Source: Nocardia rhamnosiphila NBRC 108938
GTDB lineage: Bacteria > Actinomycetota > Actinomycetes > Mycobacteriales > Mycobacteriaceae
Assembly (NCBI RefSeq): GCF_000720425.1
Contig: NZ_JOAJ01000001.1
Coordinates: 1-64,000, forward strand
DNA length: 64,000 nucleotides
Direction of reading: 5' to 3'
Shown piece after piece: positions 19,501-26,421 of the stretch. The notes under the pieces are model-generated. The model did no database searches. It was given only the letters and a program-made list of their open reading frames with translations, and was not told the origin of the DNA. The position numbers and the translations under genes are program-made. Within the stretch, counting starts at the first letter, position 1, and each line of letters begins with the position of its first letter.

Positions 19501-22500
19501 GCTGGTCCCGCCACGGCGGGTTGCGCTATCTGGGCCGCAGCGACAACCAGGTGAAGATGCGCGGCTTCCGGATCGAGCTCGGCGAGATCGCCGGCGCGCT
19601 CACCGCGCATCCGGCGGTGCACTTCGCCCATGTCGAAGTGCGCCGGCTCGGCGATTCGGACCGTTTGGTCGCCTTTATTCATCCGGCCGATCCCGCGCGG
19701 CGTCCCGAACCCGAGGAATTGCGCGATCATCTGAGCGGCCGCCTGCCCCGGCATATGATCCCGGCCGCGTTCACGCTGCTCGACGAGATCCCGCTGACCC
19801 CGGTGGGCAAACTGGATACCGCCGCGCTGCCCGAACCCAGGGCCCTGTCCGCCACCGCATCCGGTCGCACGCTCGGTTCGGATACCGAACGTCAGGTCGC
19901 CGCGATCATGGGCGAGCTGGTGGGCGTGACGATCACCGACGCCGAAGAGAGTTTCTTCGATATCGGCGGCAACTCGCTGCTGGCCACCCAGCTGGTGGGT
20001 CGCCTGGACGCGGCCACCGGAGTACGGCTGCCGGTGCGGGCGGTATTCGCCGCCCCGACGGTGGCCGAACTCGCGGCCCGCCTCGACGGGGAATCCGCCG
20101 GCACCGGGACCGCCCTGATGCGCCGGGAGCGGCCCGAACGGATTCCGCTGTCCCCGGCCCAGCAGCGGTTGTGGTTCCTCAACCGGTTCGGCGGCTCGGA
20201 CACGGCGGGCGGCGCGTACAACATCCCGGTGGTGCTGCGGTTGCGCGGTCCGCTCGATCACGCGGCGCTGCGCGGCGCGCTGCACCGGGTGCAGGAACAG
20301 CACGAGACCCTGCGGACGGTGTTCCCGGAGATCGACGGGGAGCCGGTGCAGCGGGTGCTCGACGCGGCCGATGCCGCGGTCACACTGCACGCGCCGGTGG
20401 CCGGCGACGCGGGCCACGGGGCGGCGATCGAACGGTTCATCACCCCCGGATTCGACCTGTCCACCGAGATACCTTTGCGAGCAGCGCTTTTCGTGGTGGC
20501 CCCGGACGAGCACATCCTGGTGCTGGTGGTGCACCACATCGCGATGGACGGCTGGTCGCTGGAACCGCTGGCCGCCGATGTGGCGACGGCCTACCGGGCG
20601 ATCCGGCTCGGCGCCCGGCCCGACGTCGACCCCGAACAACTCCAGTACGTCGACTACACCCTGTGGCAACGGGAACTGCTCGGCAGCGAGGACGATCCCG
20701 CCTCCCCGATCCGCCGGCAGCTCGACTACTGGCGCACCAGGCTGGAGGGCCTGCCCGAACTGCTCGCCGTCCCCGCCGACCGCCCGCGTCCACCGGTGCC
20801 CTCCTATCGCGGCGGCACCGTCGAAGAGCGGGTCGACGCCGGGGTGCACCGGGAGTTGCGCGGTCTCGCCGCGCGCCACAATGTGAGCCTGTTCATGGTG
20901 CTGCACGCCGCGCTGGCGGTGCTGTTGCACCGGATGACCGGCGTCGGTGATATCGCCGTCGGCACCCCGGTCGCCGGCCGGGGGCGGCCCGAACTCGACC
21001 GGATGATCGGCATGTTCGTCAATACGCTGGTCCTGCGGACCCCGGTGGCCCACCACGATCGGTTCACCGATCTGCTCGATACCGTGCGCGATACCGATCT
21101 CGATGCGTTCGGGCACGCGGAACTGCCGTTCGAGCGATTGGTCGAGGTGCTCAACCCGGTCCGCTCCCAGGCGCACCACCCGCTCTTCCAGGTGATGCTG
21201 TCGGTGCGCGACGAACCGGTACGCGCCCTGGAACTTCCGGGGTTGAGCATCGAGGCGATGGATATCGACGCCGGTATCGCCAAATTCGATCTCCAGTTCA
21301 CCCTCACCGAATGCCGCGGCGCCGACCGGTCGCCGGACGGTATCGGCGTGGCGGTGAACTACAGCGGGGATCTTTTCGACGAACCGACCGCGGCCCGGCT
21401 CGGCCGCCGCCTGGTCCGGTTGCTCGGCGCGATCGCCGCCGACCCCGCCGTGGTCATCGGTGACCTGGAACTCCTCGAGCCGGCGGAATGGTCGGCGCTG
21501 GCGCCGCTGCGTCGTGCCGATCCGGACCAGCCGTGCACCCTGGCCGAGGTCTTCGCCGCCGCGGTGCACGTCGACCGGCAGGCGGTGGCGCTCGCCGGTG
21601 CGGGTGTGGAGGTCACCTACGACGCGCTCGACCGCTGGAGCAACCGGCTGGCCCGGGTGCTGGTGGGGTACGGGGTGGGACCGGAAACACTGGTGGCGCT
21701 GGGCATTCCGCGGACCGTCGAATCGGTGGCCACCGTCCTGGCGGTGACCAAGACCGGTGCCGCCTTCGTGCCGGTGGATCCGGGCTATCCGGCCGCGCGC
21801 ATCACCCATATGCTCTCCGATTCCGGGGCGGCCCTGGGGCTCACGCTGGCCGAGTACCGGGAGCAGCTGCCCGAGGGGGCCCACTGGCTGGCCCTCGACG
21901 ATGCCGAGGTCCGCGAACAGGTGCTGCGGGCGTCCAGCGCTCCACTCACCGACGCGGACCGGATCACCCCGTTGCGGATGGACAACCCGGCCTACGTCAT
22001 CTACACCTCCGGTTCCACCGGAACCCCCAAGGGCGTGGTGGTCACCCATCGCGGACTGTCCAATTTCGCGGCGGAGACGGCCCACCGCTTCGATGTCCGG
22101 CCGGACAGCCGCATCCTGCACTTCGCGACCCCCAGTTTCGACGCCGCCATGCTGGACCTGCTGTTCGCGCTCGGCGGCGCGGCCACCCTGGTCCTCACCC
22201 CGCCGGGGGTGGTCGGTGGCGCGGAACTGGCCCGGGTACTGGTCGCGGAACGGATCACCCACGCCTTCATCACCACAGCGGCCCTGGCGACGGTGGACCC
22301 GGAAGGCGTCACCGATTTCCAGCACGTCCTGGTCGGGGGCGAGGCCCTGCCGGCCGAAGTGGTGGCGCGCTGGGCGCCGGGCCGCAACCTGCACAACGTC
22401 TACGGTCCGACCGAAACCACCATCGTCACCGTCATGTCGCCGCCGCTGGTACCGGGTGGTCCGATCCCGATCGGTGAACCGATCCGCGGTGTCGCTGCCA

Positions 22501-24128
22501 TGGTGCTCGACGCCCGGCTGCGCCCGGCGCCGCTCGGGGTCACCGGCGAGTTGTACCTGGCCGGTGGGGCGCTCGCCCGCGGGTACCACGACCGGCCCGG
22601 GCTCACCGCCCAGCGTTTCGTGGCCAATCCCTTCGGTAAACCGGGGGAGCGGATGTACCGCACCGGCGATCTGGTGCGGATCCGCACGGCGCGCGACGGC
22701 GGCCCCGGCGATATCGAATACGTCGGCCGTACCGACCATCAGGTGAAGATTCGCGGTTTCCGGATCGAACTGGGCGAGATCGACGCGGCGCTGAGCCGGC
22801 ATCCGGCGGTCGAGTTCTCCTACACCGCCGGGCATCGCACGGCAGCGGGCGCAACCGCTCTGGTGTCGTATGTGAAGGCCGCGGCGGGCGCCACCGCCGC
22901 CGAACTCACCGCGCATGTGTCCGAACTGGTGCCCAATTACATGGTTCCGCAGTCGATCATGCTGATCGACCGGCTACCGCTCACTCCGGTCGGCAAGCTC
23001 GACCGATCCGCCCTGCCCGAACCGGTGTTCACCGCCGCGGAGGGCTACCGGGCGCCCGCCAACCCGGTGGAGGCCGCGCTGTGCGAGATCTTCGCGGAGG
23101 TCCTCGGGGTCGACCGGGTGGGCGCCGGGGACGGATTCTTCGAACTGGGCGGTAACTCGCTGCTCGCCACGAAGGTGGTCGGCCGGGCCCGCGAGGCCGG
23201 GTACGACCTGCCGATGCAACTGCTGTTCGGCGAGTCCACCCCGGCCGCGCTGGCCGCCCGGCTCGGCGACGGCACTGCCGCCGATGCCATGCAACTGGCG
23301 CTGGCTCCACTGCTGCCGTTGCGCCCCGGCACCGGTACCGGCCGGCCCCCGCTGTTCTGTGTGCATCCGGCGATCGGGTTGTCCTGGTGCTACGCCGGCC
23401 TGCTCGCCGAACTGCCCGCCGACCAGCCGGTCTACGGTCTGCAGGCACCACAGGCGAGCGGTGAACCGGGATTCGGTTCGATCGGTGAAGCGGCCGAGCG
23501 CTACATCGCCCATATCCGGACCGTGCAACCGCACGGGCCCTATCAGCTGCTCGGCTGGTCGCTGGGCGGTCTGATCGCGCACGAGATCGCCGTGCGACTC
23601 CAGGCGGCCGGCGAGGAGGTCGCGCTGCTCACCATGCTGGACAGCTACCGGCTCTCCGACGATCTGGCCACCGAAGCCGTGCCCGGCGTCGCCGAGATCC
23701 TCGGCGAATTCGGCGGCGATCTCGTCGCCGACGGCGCGGAACCGACCCTGGCCGAGGCCGCCGAATTGTTGCGGTCGCGGCCCGGCCCGTTCGCGGCACT
23801 CACGGTGGACCATCTGGAACGGCTGTACGCCGGCTACGCCGACGGCACCGTCCAGGCCAATGGTTTCCGGCCCGGTGTGTTCGACGGCGATCTGCTGTTC
23901 TTCGCCGCCGGCACCGACCCGGTGAACCTGGCCGCACCCGATCGTCGCCCGGAGGCCTGGCGGGGTTTCGTCACCGGTGCCGTGCGCGCCTGGGAACTGG
24001 CATGCACCCACGCGGAGATGACGACCCCGGAATCCCTGGCCGTGCTCGGACCCGTGCTCCGGGAACACCTGCGCGGGGCGGCCACGACATCGCAGCCCGG
24101 TATCGAAACGAAGGAGAACGCTCGGTGA
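10590..24128 (+). CDS. Four-module nonribosomal peptide synthetase, C-A-T x4 with TE
   Basis: 4512-residue assembly line. Order by approximate residue: C1 20-450, A1 470-975, T1 980-1055, C2 1070-1520, A2 1535-2030, T2 2035-2110, C3 2125-2575, A3 2590-3085, T3 3095-3165, C4 3185-3635, A4 3650-4145, T4 4155-4230, TE 4240-4500. All four C domains keep HHxxxDG and all four T domains keep GGNSL. No epimerase, methyltransferase or cyclisation domain is present. The ATG at 10590 follows GGAG by six bases. The stop overlaps the ABC ATPase start (GTGA), so synthetase and exporter are translationally coupled. The product should be an N-capped tetrapeptide beginning with Ser, released or cyclised by the TE. 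No MbtH gene or acyl/aryl starter gene is seen in the window. Confidence 0.96.
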   Translation: MRSSATGVDSSSSAEVSAEPFPLTPAQTAMWYAQRIQPEIPLVVVEYVKFHGDLDPGLLLYAIERFGVETEVGLQRIVQIDGVPHQVVDPAARPGWARLDLRSEPDPDAAALAWMKNDARTPVDFDHDSLVFNAVLRTGDRDYIWYSRAHHIVIDGYAAMNALVRTAEIYTAYCESREPTVSRAAPLAELYAGEREYRNTQRFTNDRIYWSEILDGAGEVVSLSTVANPPATADAGRRLATAVLSEATEASVAAAATQRNATDPILYAAAMACYVRSMTGENDVVLSLPVSARTTVSLRRSAGVVSNVVPLRIRFEPGTTVEDVVRVVERQITGALRHQRYRHDDIRRDCGYDRDTRGFFGPMINIMLFSKPLRFAECEVSVHVLATGPVEDLSVNLYNGDGGRVHLDFEANPLLYSDDEVAAHHRRFLGFLDRFLTTGADTPVRELPVLTDAEQRQVLHTWNDTAAEIHTGTLAGIFADRVRHCPDSVAVEFEGAALTYRELDARANRLARKLIAAGAGPEQVVGLCLRRSIELVVAMYAVIKAGAAYLPLDPEHPVARLAGIVDRARPVALLVAIRDGLELPGNAELLAVDTADLSGFDPAPVTDADRISPLRGDHLAYLLYTSGSTGAPKGVGITHAAIVNRLRWMQHQYPLDHTDAVLQKTPATFDVSVWEFFWPLQTGARLVVARPDGHRDPAYLAGVIREKGITTAHFVPSMLSVFVTDTEVGDCASLRRVFCSGEALPPATVRDFHAALPGPDLHNLYGPTEAAVDVTYWHCPPDPESVPIGSPVWNTRTYVLDAALRPVPPGAVGELYLAGVQLARGYLGQAPLTAERFVADPFTPGARMYRTGDLARWQLGSAGSRRGVLEYLGRTDFQVKIRGLRIELGEIESALLADERIARAVCVAHRTPAGDRLAAYVVARGGAALEPDAVRAELARALPGYMVPATVTVLDELPLNSNGKIDRAALPAPGPTEQRARTAPRNEVEEVLATIFAELLGVPEIGIEDGFFELGGNSLVAARAVARINTALGTALTIRDLFEAGTIVELTDRFSVREPDLASPQLVPMVRPERIPLSPAQQRLWILNRFAEHAAAYNMPLAVRLDGILDIEALQAALLDVLERHESLRTTFPESGDGPYQRIHPAAAAGLSLEVIEADSARITGLAAEFVSRSFDLRTEFPVRVALYALDDDSHVLVLVLHHICGDGWSVAPLARDLTTAVEARVAGRAPQWTPLPVQYADFALWQRELLGEESDPGSALSRQITHWRAELAGLPDQLDLPLDRPRPARRSTGGGRVSFTIPAGTRRAAAELAVARGASMFMVVHAALATLLARICGSTDIVIGTPIAGRTDPALDELVGMFVNTLVLRTEVDPGADFDRMLDIVRETDLNAFANADVPFERLVEVVNPERSGARHPLFQVMLSYDNAGELELALPGVRTEILPLDGAIAKFDLQLEIHDDNAGGELHAEIGYATDLFDERTVAAIARRFVAVLDAAVGNPRRPVGDIEVLERRERGNLVPLAGGPAEPPVLLADLFGRSAVKDPDGVAVRYRGRDTTYRELDERANRLARLLIEQGAGPETVVALALPRGLDAITAVWAVAKTGAAYVPVDPGYPADRIAHMLTDSGARLGVTGREQVAALAEVPGAVESWLILGSPDVEIDCASVSAAPITDADRIAPLRTAHPAYLIYTSGSTGTPKAVVVTHAGLASFAAEQCYLFGVTPAARTLHFSSPSFDASVLELLLGFVCGATVVIAPPDVYGGAELAGLLRAEAVTHAFVTPAALGTVDSSGLAQLRSVMVGGEACSPELVAAWADRYRMHNMYGPSEATVAATMSGPMRPGRPVPLGHPVRGMRLFLLDSRLRPVPPGTPGELYVSGPGVARGYLGRHGLTAARFVASPYGRRGERMYRTGDLVVADRTGRLRFLGRADDQVKLRGFRIELSEIDHVLRGHPGVRSALTVVHTDAHARQRLAAYLVADRTVDPAAVRAAVRGQLPAYMVPDAVTVLPEFPKTPAGKLDRKALPEPVFLNTGTTSRAPATEAERRVAEVFSEVLGCAVTGAEDPFFDLGGNSLLATRLVGELYDRFGVDLPVRTVFEAPTVAALTEELLRTPTTARVPLTAYDPRPARLPLSLPQQRLWFLNRFAPESSAYNIAFVLDIDGALDVPALRAALGDIVERHEVLRTVFPADGDGAQQRILPAAWALPTLELQETDHAGADAALRETATTGFDLTVGTPLRATLLRTGTDRYRLGVVLHHIAADGWSMGPLIRDLALAYQARRAGAAPQWSPLPVQYADFGLWQREHLGSETDPDSLAARQLGYWRDQLAGLPDELPLPYDRPRPAEPEQTAASVRRRIPEPVRAALVDLAHAEGVSPFMLLRSALAVLLRAVTGGRDIAIGTPVAGRTDSRLGELVGMFVNTLVLRSPVDPARSFADLLRGDRDTELAALAHADIPFEQVVAALGHDPRATARHPLFQVALTVQDTPVPDLALPGLAVRAAPLDIARAKFDLELRAGDLTDGDLEFVYADELFDAATVETLADRFLRVLAAIGARPTVPVGDIDTRTDAERHTLCPARGPAPGIPRTLGALFGATALAHGPRPALYEDETVLTYADLDRRANRLARALIRRGLGTGDKVALGLTRSADSVTTMLAVAKSGAAFVPVDPNYPAERVAHMLADSGCSVGITRSGYAERLRAAGGGEIDWLLLDSPAGRSEIGGEAAGPVSDGDRLRPVRITDAAYLIYTSGSTGKPKGVTATHGALADLADEFRDRLAVNPAARTMHFSSPSFDAAVLDLLLAIGAGAAMVIVPPEVYGGDELGEFMTRTGITHTFITPAALATIDHERWPLPALRGLMVGGENVGPELVSRWAPGRRMFNAYGPTETTVVVSVTPIAAGHPAGLGDLIRGTRALVLDERLRPVPAGVPGELYLGGPGLARGYHERSGLTAARFVADPYGLPGARLYRSGDVVRWSRHGGLRYLGRSDNQVKMRGFRIELGEIAGALTAHPAVHFAHVEVRRLGDSDRLVAFIHPADPARRPEPEELRDHLSGRLPRHMIPAAFTLLDEIPLTPVGKLDTAALPEPRALSATASGRTLGSDTERQVAAIMGELVGVTITDAEESFFDIGGNSLLATQLVGRLDAATGVRLPVRAVFAAPTVAELAARLDGESAGTGTALMRRERPERIPLSPAQQRLWFLNRFGGSDTAGGAYNIPVVLRLRGPLDHAALRGALHRVQEQHETLRTVFPEIDGEPVQRVLDAADAAVTLHAPVAGDAGHGAAIERFITPGFDLSTEIPLRAALFVVAPDEHILVLVVHHIAMDGWSLEPLAADVATAYRAIRLGARPDVDPEQLQYVDYTLWQRELLGSEDDPASPIRRQLDYWRTRLEGLPELLAVPADRPRPPVPSYRGGTVEERVDAGVHRELRGLAARHNVSLFMVLHAALAVLLHRMTGVGDIAVGTPVAGRGRPELDRMIGMFVNTLVLRTPVAHHDRFTDLLDTVRDTDLDAFGHAELPFERLVEVLNPVRSQAHHPLFQVMLSVRDEPVRALELPGLSIEAMDIDAGIAKFDLQFTLTECRGADRSPDGIGVAVNYSGDLFDEPTAARLGRRLVRLLGAIAADPAVVIGDLELLEPAEWSALAPLRRADPDQPCTLAEVFAAAVHVDRQAVALAGAGVEVTYDALDRWSNRLARVLVGYGVGPETLVALGIPRTVESVATVLAVTKTGAAFVPVDPGYPAARITHMLSDSGAALGLTLAEYREQLPEGAHWLALDDAEVREQVLRASSAPLTDADRITPLRMDNPAYVIYTSGSTGTPKGVVVTHRGLSNFAAETAHRFDVRPDSRILHFATPSFDAAMLDLLFALGGAATLVLTPPGVVGGAELARVLVAERITHAFITTAALATVDPEGVTDFQHVLVGGEALPAEVVARWAPGRNLHNVYGPTETTIVTVMSPPLVPGGPIPIGEPIRGVAAMVLDARLRPAPLGVTGELYLAGGALARGYHDRPGLTAQRFVANPFGKPGERMYRTGDLVRIRTARDGGPGDIEYVGRTDHQVKIRGFRIELGEIDAALSRHPAVEFSYTAGHRTAAGATALVSYVKAAAGATAAELTAHVSELVPNYMVPQSIMLIDRLPLTPVGKLDRSALPEPVFTAAEGYRAPANPVEAALCEIFAEVLGVDRVGAGDGFFELGGNSLLATKVVGRAREAGYDLPMQLLFGESTPAALAARLGDGTAADAMQLALAPLLPLRPGTGTGRPPLFCVHPAIGLSWCYAGLLAELPADQPVYGLQAPQASGEPGFGSIGEAAERYIAHIRTVQPHGPYQLLGWSLGGLIAHEIAVRLQAAGEEVALLTMLDSYRLSDDLATEAVPGVAEILGEFGGDLVADGAEPTLAEAAELLRSRPGPFAALTVDHLERLYAGYADGTVQANGFRPGVFDGDLLFFAAGTDPVNLAAPDRRPEAWRGFVTGAVRAWELACTHAEMTTPESLAVLGPVLREHLRGAATTSQPGIETKENAR
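10650..13760 (+). other. NRPS module 1: starter-type C, A (Ser), T
   Basis: The C domain has HHIVIDGYA and an EntF-like tail (VLATGPVEDLSVNLY). Although it opens the assembly line it has a full active site, so it should accept an acyl or aryl group from a separate carrier. The A domain shows FDVSVWEFF, AHFVPSML, VFCSGEAL and NLYGPTEAAVDV. The ten pocket residues read D-V-W-H-F-S-L-V-D-K, identical to the EntF serine code. The carrier motif is ELGGNSLVA at about 13630. Confidence 0.85.
13790..16920 (+). other. NRPS module 2: C, A (unassigned), T
   Basis: C domain with HHICGDGWS at about 14192. The A domain gives pocket residues D-A-L-F-M-G-M-V-A-K from FDASVLELL, AFVTPAAL, VMVGGEAC and NMYGPSEATVAA. 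This matches no code I know, but D235 and K517 are intact and the pocket is apolar, suggesting a hydrophobic amino acid. The carrier motif is DLGGNSLLA at about 16795. Confidence 0.8.
16960..20090 (+). other. NRPS module 3: C, A (unassigned), T
   Basis: C domain with HHIAADGWS at about 17356. The A domain pocket reads D-A-L-F-M-G-A-V-V-K from FDAAVLDLL, TFITPAAL, LMVGGENV and NAYGPTETTVVV. It differs from module 2 at only two positions, so both may load the same or a similar apolar residue. The carrier motif is DIGGNSLLA at about 19965. Confidence 0.8.
20140..23280 (+). other. NRPS module 4: C, A (unassigned), T
   Basis: C domain with HHIAMDGWS at about 20531. The A domain pocket reads D-A-L-F-L-G-V-I-V-K from FDAAMLDLL, AFITTAAL, VLVGGEAL and NVYGPTETTIVT, again apolar and close to modules 2 and 3. 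The carrier motif is ELGGNSLLA at about 23145. Confidence 0.8.
23310..24090 (+). other. NRPS thioesterase domain
   Basis: Type I TE of the alpha/beta hydrolase fold: FCVHPAIG near its start, nucleophile serine in GWSLGG at about 23554, aspartate in LDSYRL and histidine in CTHAEM near the end. It would release the chain by hydrolysis or cyclisation; the sequence does not show which. Confidence 0.9.
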
Positions 24129-25114
24129 AGCCCGCGGTACAGATCACCGGCCTGGTGAAGTACTACGGCCACGTCCGCGTTTTGGACGAGGTCGATATCG
24201 AAATCCCCGAAGGTACGGTGCTGGGGTTGCTCGGTCCCAACGGTGCGGGTAAGACCACCGCTGTCCGGATCGTCACCACCCTGCTGCGCCCGAACGCCGG
24301 ATCCGTCCGGGTCGCGAATGTCGACGTCCTGCACGATCCGGCGGCGGCCCGCAAACTCATCGGATTGTCCGGCCAGTACGCGGCGGTGGATGCCAACCTC
24401 ACCGGCTACGAGAACCTGCGGATGGTCGCGCGGCTCTACGGGATGTCGCGCGAACGCGCGGTCTCGCGGGCCCGGGAACTGCTCGGGGAATTCGGGCTCG
24501 AGGATGCCGCGGACCGCCGGGCGGGAACCTATTCCGGCGGGATGACCCGGCGCCTCGATCTGGCCGGTGCCCTGGTCGCCCGTCCGCCCGTGGTGGTTCT
24601 CGACGAACCGACCACCGGACTGGATCCGCGGGCCCGCAACGATATGTGGCGGGTTATCGGCGAACTCGTCCGTGACGGCACCACGGTCCTGCTGACCACC
24701 CAGTATCTCGAGGAAGCCGACCGGCTGGCCGACCAGATCACCGTGATCGACAAGGGCCGGGTCATCGCCCGCGGTTCGGCCGACGAACTCAAATCCTCGA
24801 TCGGCGGGGACCGGCTCACCGTCACGCTGAGTCCCGGACAGGATCCGGCGCCCGCACTGCGGGTCCTCGCCGAGGTCGGAATCGGCGAACCCGCACACGA
24901 GGCGAGCGTCGACGAGGTGTCGGTGGTGGTCGGTGACGGTTCCCGCACCATGGTCCAAGCCCTGCGCCGGCTCGATGACGCAGACGTGAACGTCGTCGAC
25001 GCCCGGGTGCACCGGCCCAGCCTCGACGACGTCTTCCTGTCCATCACCGGCTCCCCGGCAGCGCCGGAATCCGAGCCGGAAACCAGTGACGTCCCCGAGG
25101 AGATCATGTCGTGA
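24125..25114 (+). CDS. DrrA-like ABC transporter ATP-binding protein
   Basis: 329-residue ATPase of the daunorubicin-resistance (DrrA) family. Walker A is GPNGAGKTT, the signature is YSGGMTRRLDLA, Walker B is VVVLDEPTTGLDP, and the switch region is LLTTQYLEEAD, as in DrrA. The C-terminal extension after residue 230 is typical. The GTG start overlaps the NRPS stop and follows AAGGAG by eight bases. Together with the next gene it should export the NRPS product or its precursor, giving self-protection or secretion. Confidence 0.93.
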   Translation: MKPAVQITGLVKYYGHVRVLDEVDIEIPEGTVLGLLGPNGAGKTTAVRIVTTLLRPNAGSVRVANVDVLHDPAAARKLIGLSGQYAAVDANLTGYENLRMVARLYGMSRERAVSRARELLGEFGLEDAADRRAGTYSGGMTRRLDLAGALVARPPVVVLDEPTTGLDPRARNDMWRVIGELVRDGTTVLLTTQYLEEADRLADQITVIDKGRVIARGSADELKSSIGGDRLTVTLSPGQDPAPALRVLAEVGIGEPAHEASVDEVSVVVGDGSRTMVQALRRLDDADVNVVDARVHRPSLDDVFLSITGSPAAPESEPETSDVPEEIMS

Positions 25115-26013
25115 GCACCGCAGAAGTGGCGGTCGATCAAACCACCGGCCCGACCGATGAGACGGAGGGGGAACTGTCACACGCGCCCGGCTCGCACCGG
25201 ATTCCGAAGTCCACCGAACCGCGTATGCGTTTCTTCCGCGACAGCGCGATTGTCGCGCATCGCAACCTGATCACCATCATGCGGGTGCCGACATTGCTGG
25301 TCACCGCCACGGTCCAGCCGCTGATGTTCGTCTTCCTGTTCGCCTACGTGTTCGGCGCCTCGCTGGGTGGTGGCCAGTACCGGGAATTCCTCATCGCCGG
25401 GATCATGGCCCAGACCGTCGCCTTCAGTGCCGCGTTCACCACCGTGGGACTGGCCGGCGACCTGGAGAAGGGCATCATCGACCGGATGCGCGCGCTGCCC
25501 ATGTCCCGGCTGGCGGTGCTGATGGGTCGCACGCTCTCCGATCTGGTGGTGAGCATGGTCAGTCTGTTGGTGATGACCGTGTGCGGCTACATCGTCGGCT
25601 GGAGCATCAACGGGAGCCTGGCCGAGGCCGTACTCGCCTACGCGGTGATCCTGCTGTTCGCCTTCGCCATGTCGTGGGTCGGCGCGCTCACCGGTCTGCT
25701 CGCCCCGAATGTCGAGGTCGCCCAGAGCGCCGGGCTGATCTGGCTGTTCCCGCTGTCGTTCATCTCCTCGGCATTCATCTCGGCCCAGACCCTGCCCGAG
25801 CCGCTGGCCACCATCGCCGAATGGAATCCGATCACCGCGGTCGCGGCGAGCGGACGGAAATTGTTCGAGAACAGCGCGCCCCCGATGTTCCCCACCGCGA
25901 CCGGCTGGCCGGCCGAGCACTGCGTCGAGTACGCGGTCCTGTGCTCGGCGGCCATTCTGCTGATCGCGATGCCGCTGGCGCTGTTGCAGTACCGCCGGGT
26001 GGCCAGTCACTGA
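25111..26013 (+). CDS. DrrB-like ABC-2 type transporter permease
   Basis: 300-residue membrane protein with a long polar N-terminus (about 45 residues) and six hydrophobic segments. QPLMFVFLFAYVFG and the downstream LEKGIIDRMRALPMSR, an amphipathic contact to the ATPase, are typical of the DrrB/ABC-2 family. The GTG overlaps the ATPase stop as GTGA. This ends the NRPS operon; a strong hairpin follows eight bases after the stop. Confidence 0.93.
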   Translation: MSTAEVAVDQTTGPTDETEGELSHAPGSHRIPKSTEPRMRFFRDSAIVAHRNLITIMRVPTLLVTATVQPLMFVFLFAYVFGASLGGGQYREFLIAGIMAQTVAFSAAFTTVGLAGDLEKGIIDRMRALPMSRLAVLMGRTLSDLVVSMVSLLVMTVCGYIVGWSINGSLAEAVLAYAVILLFAFAMSWVGALTGLLAPNVEVAQSAGLIWLFPLSFISSAFISAQTLPEPLATIAEWNPITAVAASGRKLFENSAPPMFPTATGWPAEHCVEYAVLCSAAILLIAMPLALLQYRRVASH

Positions 26014-26021
26014 TCACGACA

Positions 26022-26059
26022 AAGGCCGTGCCCGCCGGATATCCGGCGGGCACGGCCTT
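26022..26059. terminator. Perfect 38-base palindrome between the NRPS operon and rbpA
   Basis: AAGGCCGTGCCCGCCGGAT is followed directly by its exact reverse complement, giving a 19-base-pair stem with only a tight turn. It sits between two convergent genes and can serve both strands. No U-rich tail is present, as is common for actinobacterial hairpin terminators. Confidence 0.85.
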
Positions 26060-26085
26060 GCGGTGCCACTTCTGGTCGTCCGGGC

Positions 26086-26421
26086 TCAGCCCCGGCGACG
26101 GGTCTTGAGCAGTTCCAGCCGCTCCTTGAGCAGTTCCTCGAGCTCATCCTTGCTGCGCCGCTCGAGCAGCATGTCCCAGTGCGTGCGGGGCGGCTTCACC
26201 TTCTTCGCCTCCTGCGTGGTGCCCTCGATCAGCACACCCTCCTGGCCGTTGCGGCACAACCAGGTCGGCGGGATCTCGGCGTCGTCGGCGAACGGAACAT
26301 CGAACTCTTCACCATTGTCGGTCCGGTACCGGGCGATCCGGCGGGGAGCCAGATCATGGTCGCGGTCGGTTTCGTAGCTCACCGCTCCGAGCCGGCTGCC
26401 CCGGAGTACGCGATCTGCCAT
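26086..26421 (-). CDS. rbpA: RNA polymerase-binding protein RbpA
   Basis: 111-residue transcription factor that binds RNA polymerase and the primary sigma factor and stabilises open complexes. Length matches mycobacterial RbpA, and the sequence is nearly the same from MADRVLRGSRLGAVSYETD to the sigma-interaction helix (HWDMLLERRSKDELEELL). The core barrel contains TWLCRNGQEG. It is usually encoded beside the ppm1/lnt region; here the NRPS and exporter genes lie between lnt and rbpA. Confidence 0.97.
   Translation of the reverse strand: MADRVLRGSRLGAVSYETDRDHDLAPRRIARYRTDNGEEFDVPFADDAEIPPTWLCRNGQEGVLIEGTTQEAKKVKPPRTHWDMLLERRSKDELEELLKERLELLKTRRRG

Noticed and set aside
13740..20140. Epimerase or dual C/E domains between NRPS modules
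   Set aside because: The linkers after T1, T2 and T3 are only about 15-20 residues long and lead straight into C domains with standard HHxxxDG; no E-type motif was seen.
14295..22916. Long minus-strand open frames opposite the NRPS (944 and 1322 codons)
   Set aside because: They mirror the high third-position GC of the NRPS gene and contain no recognisable protein features.
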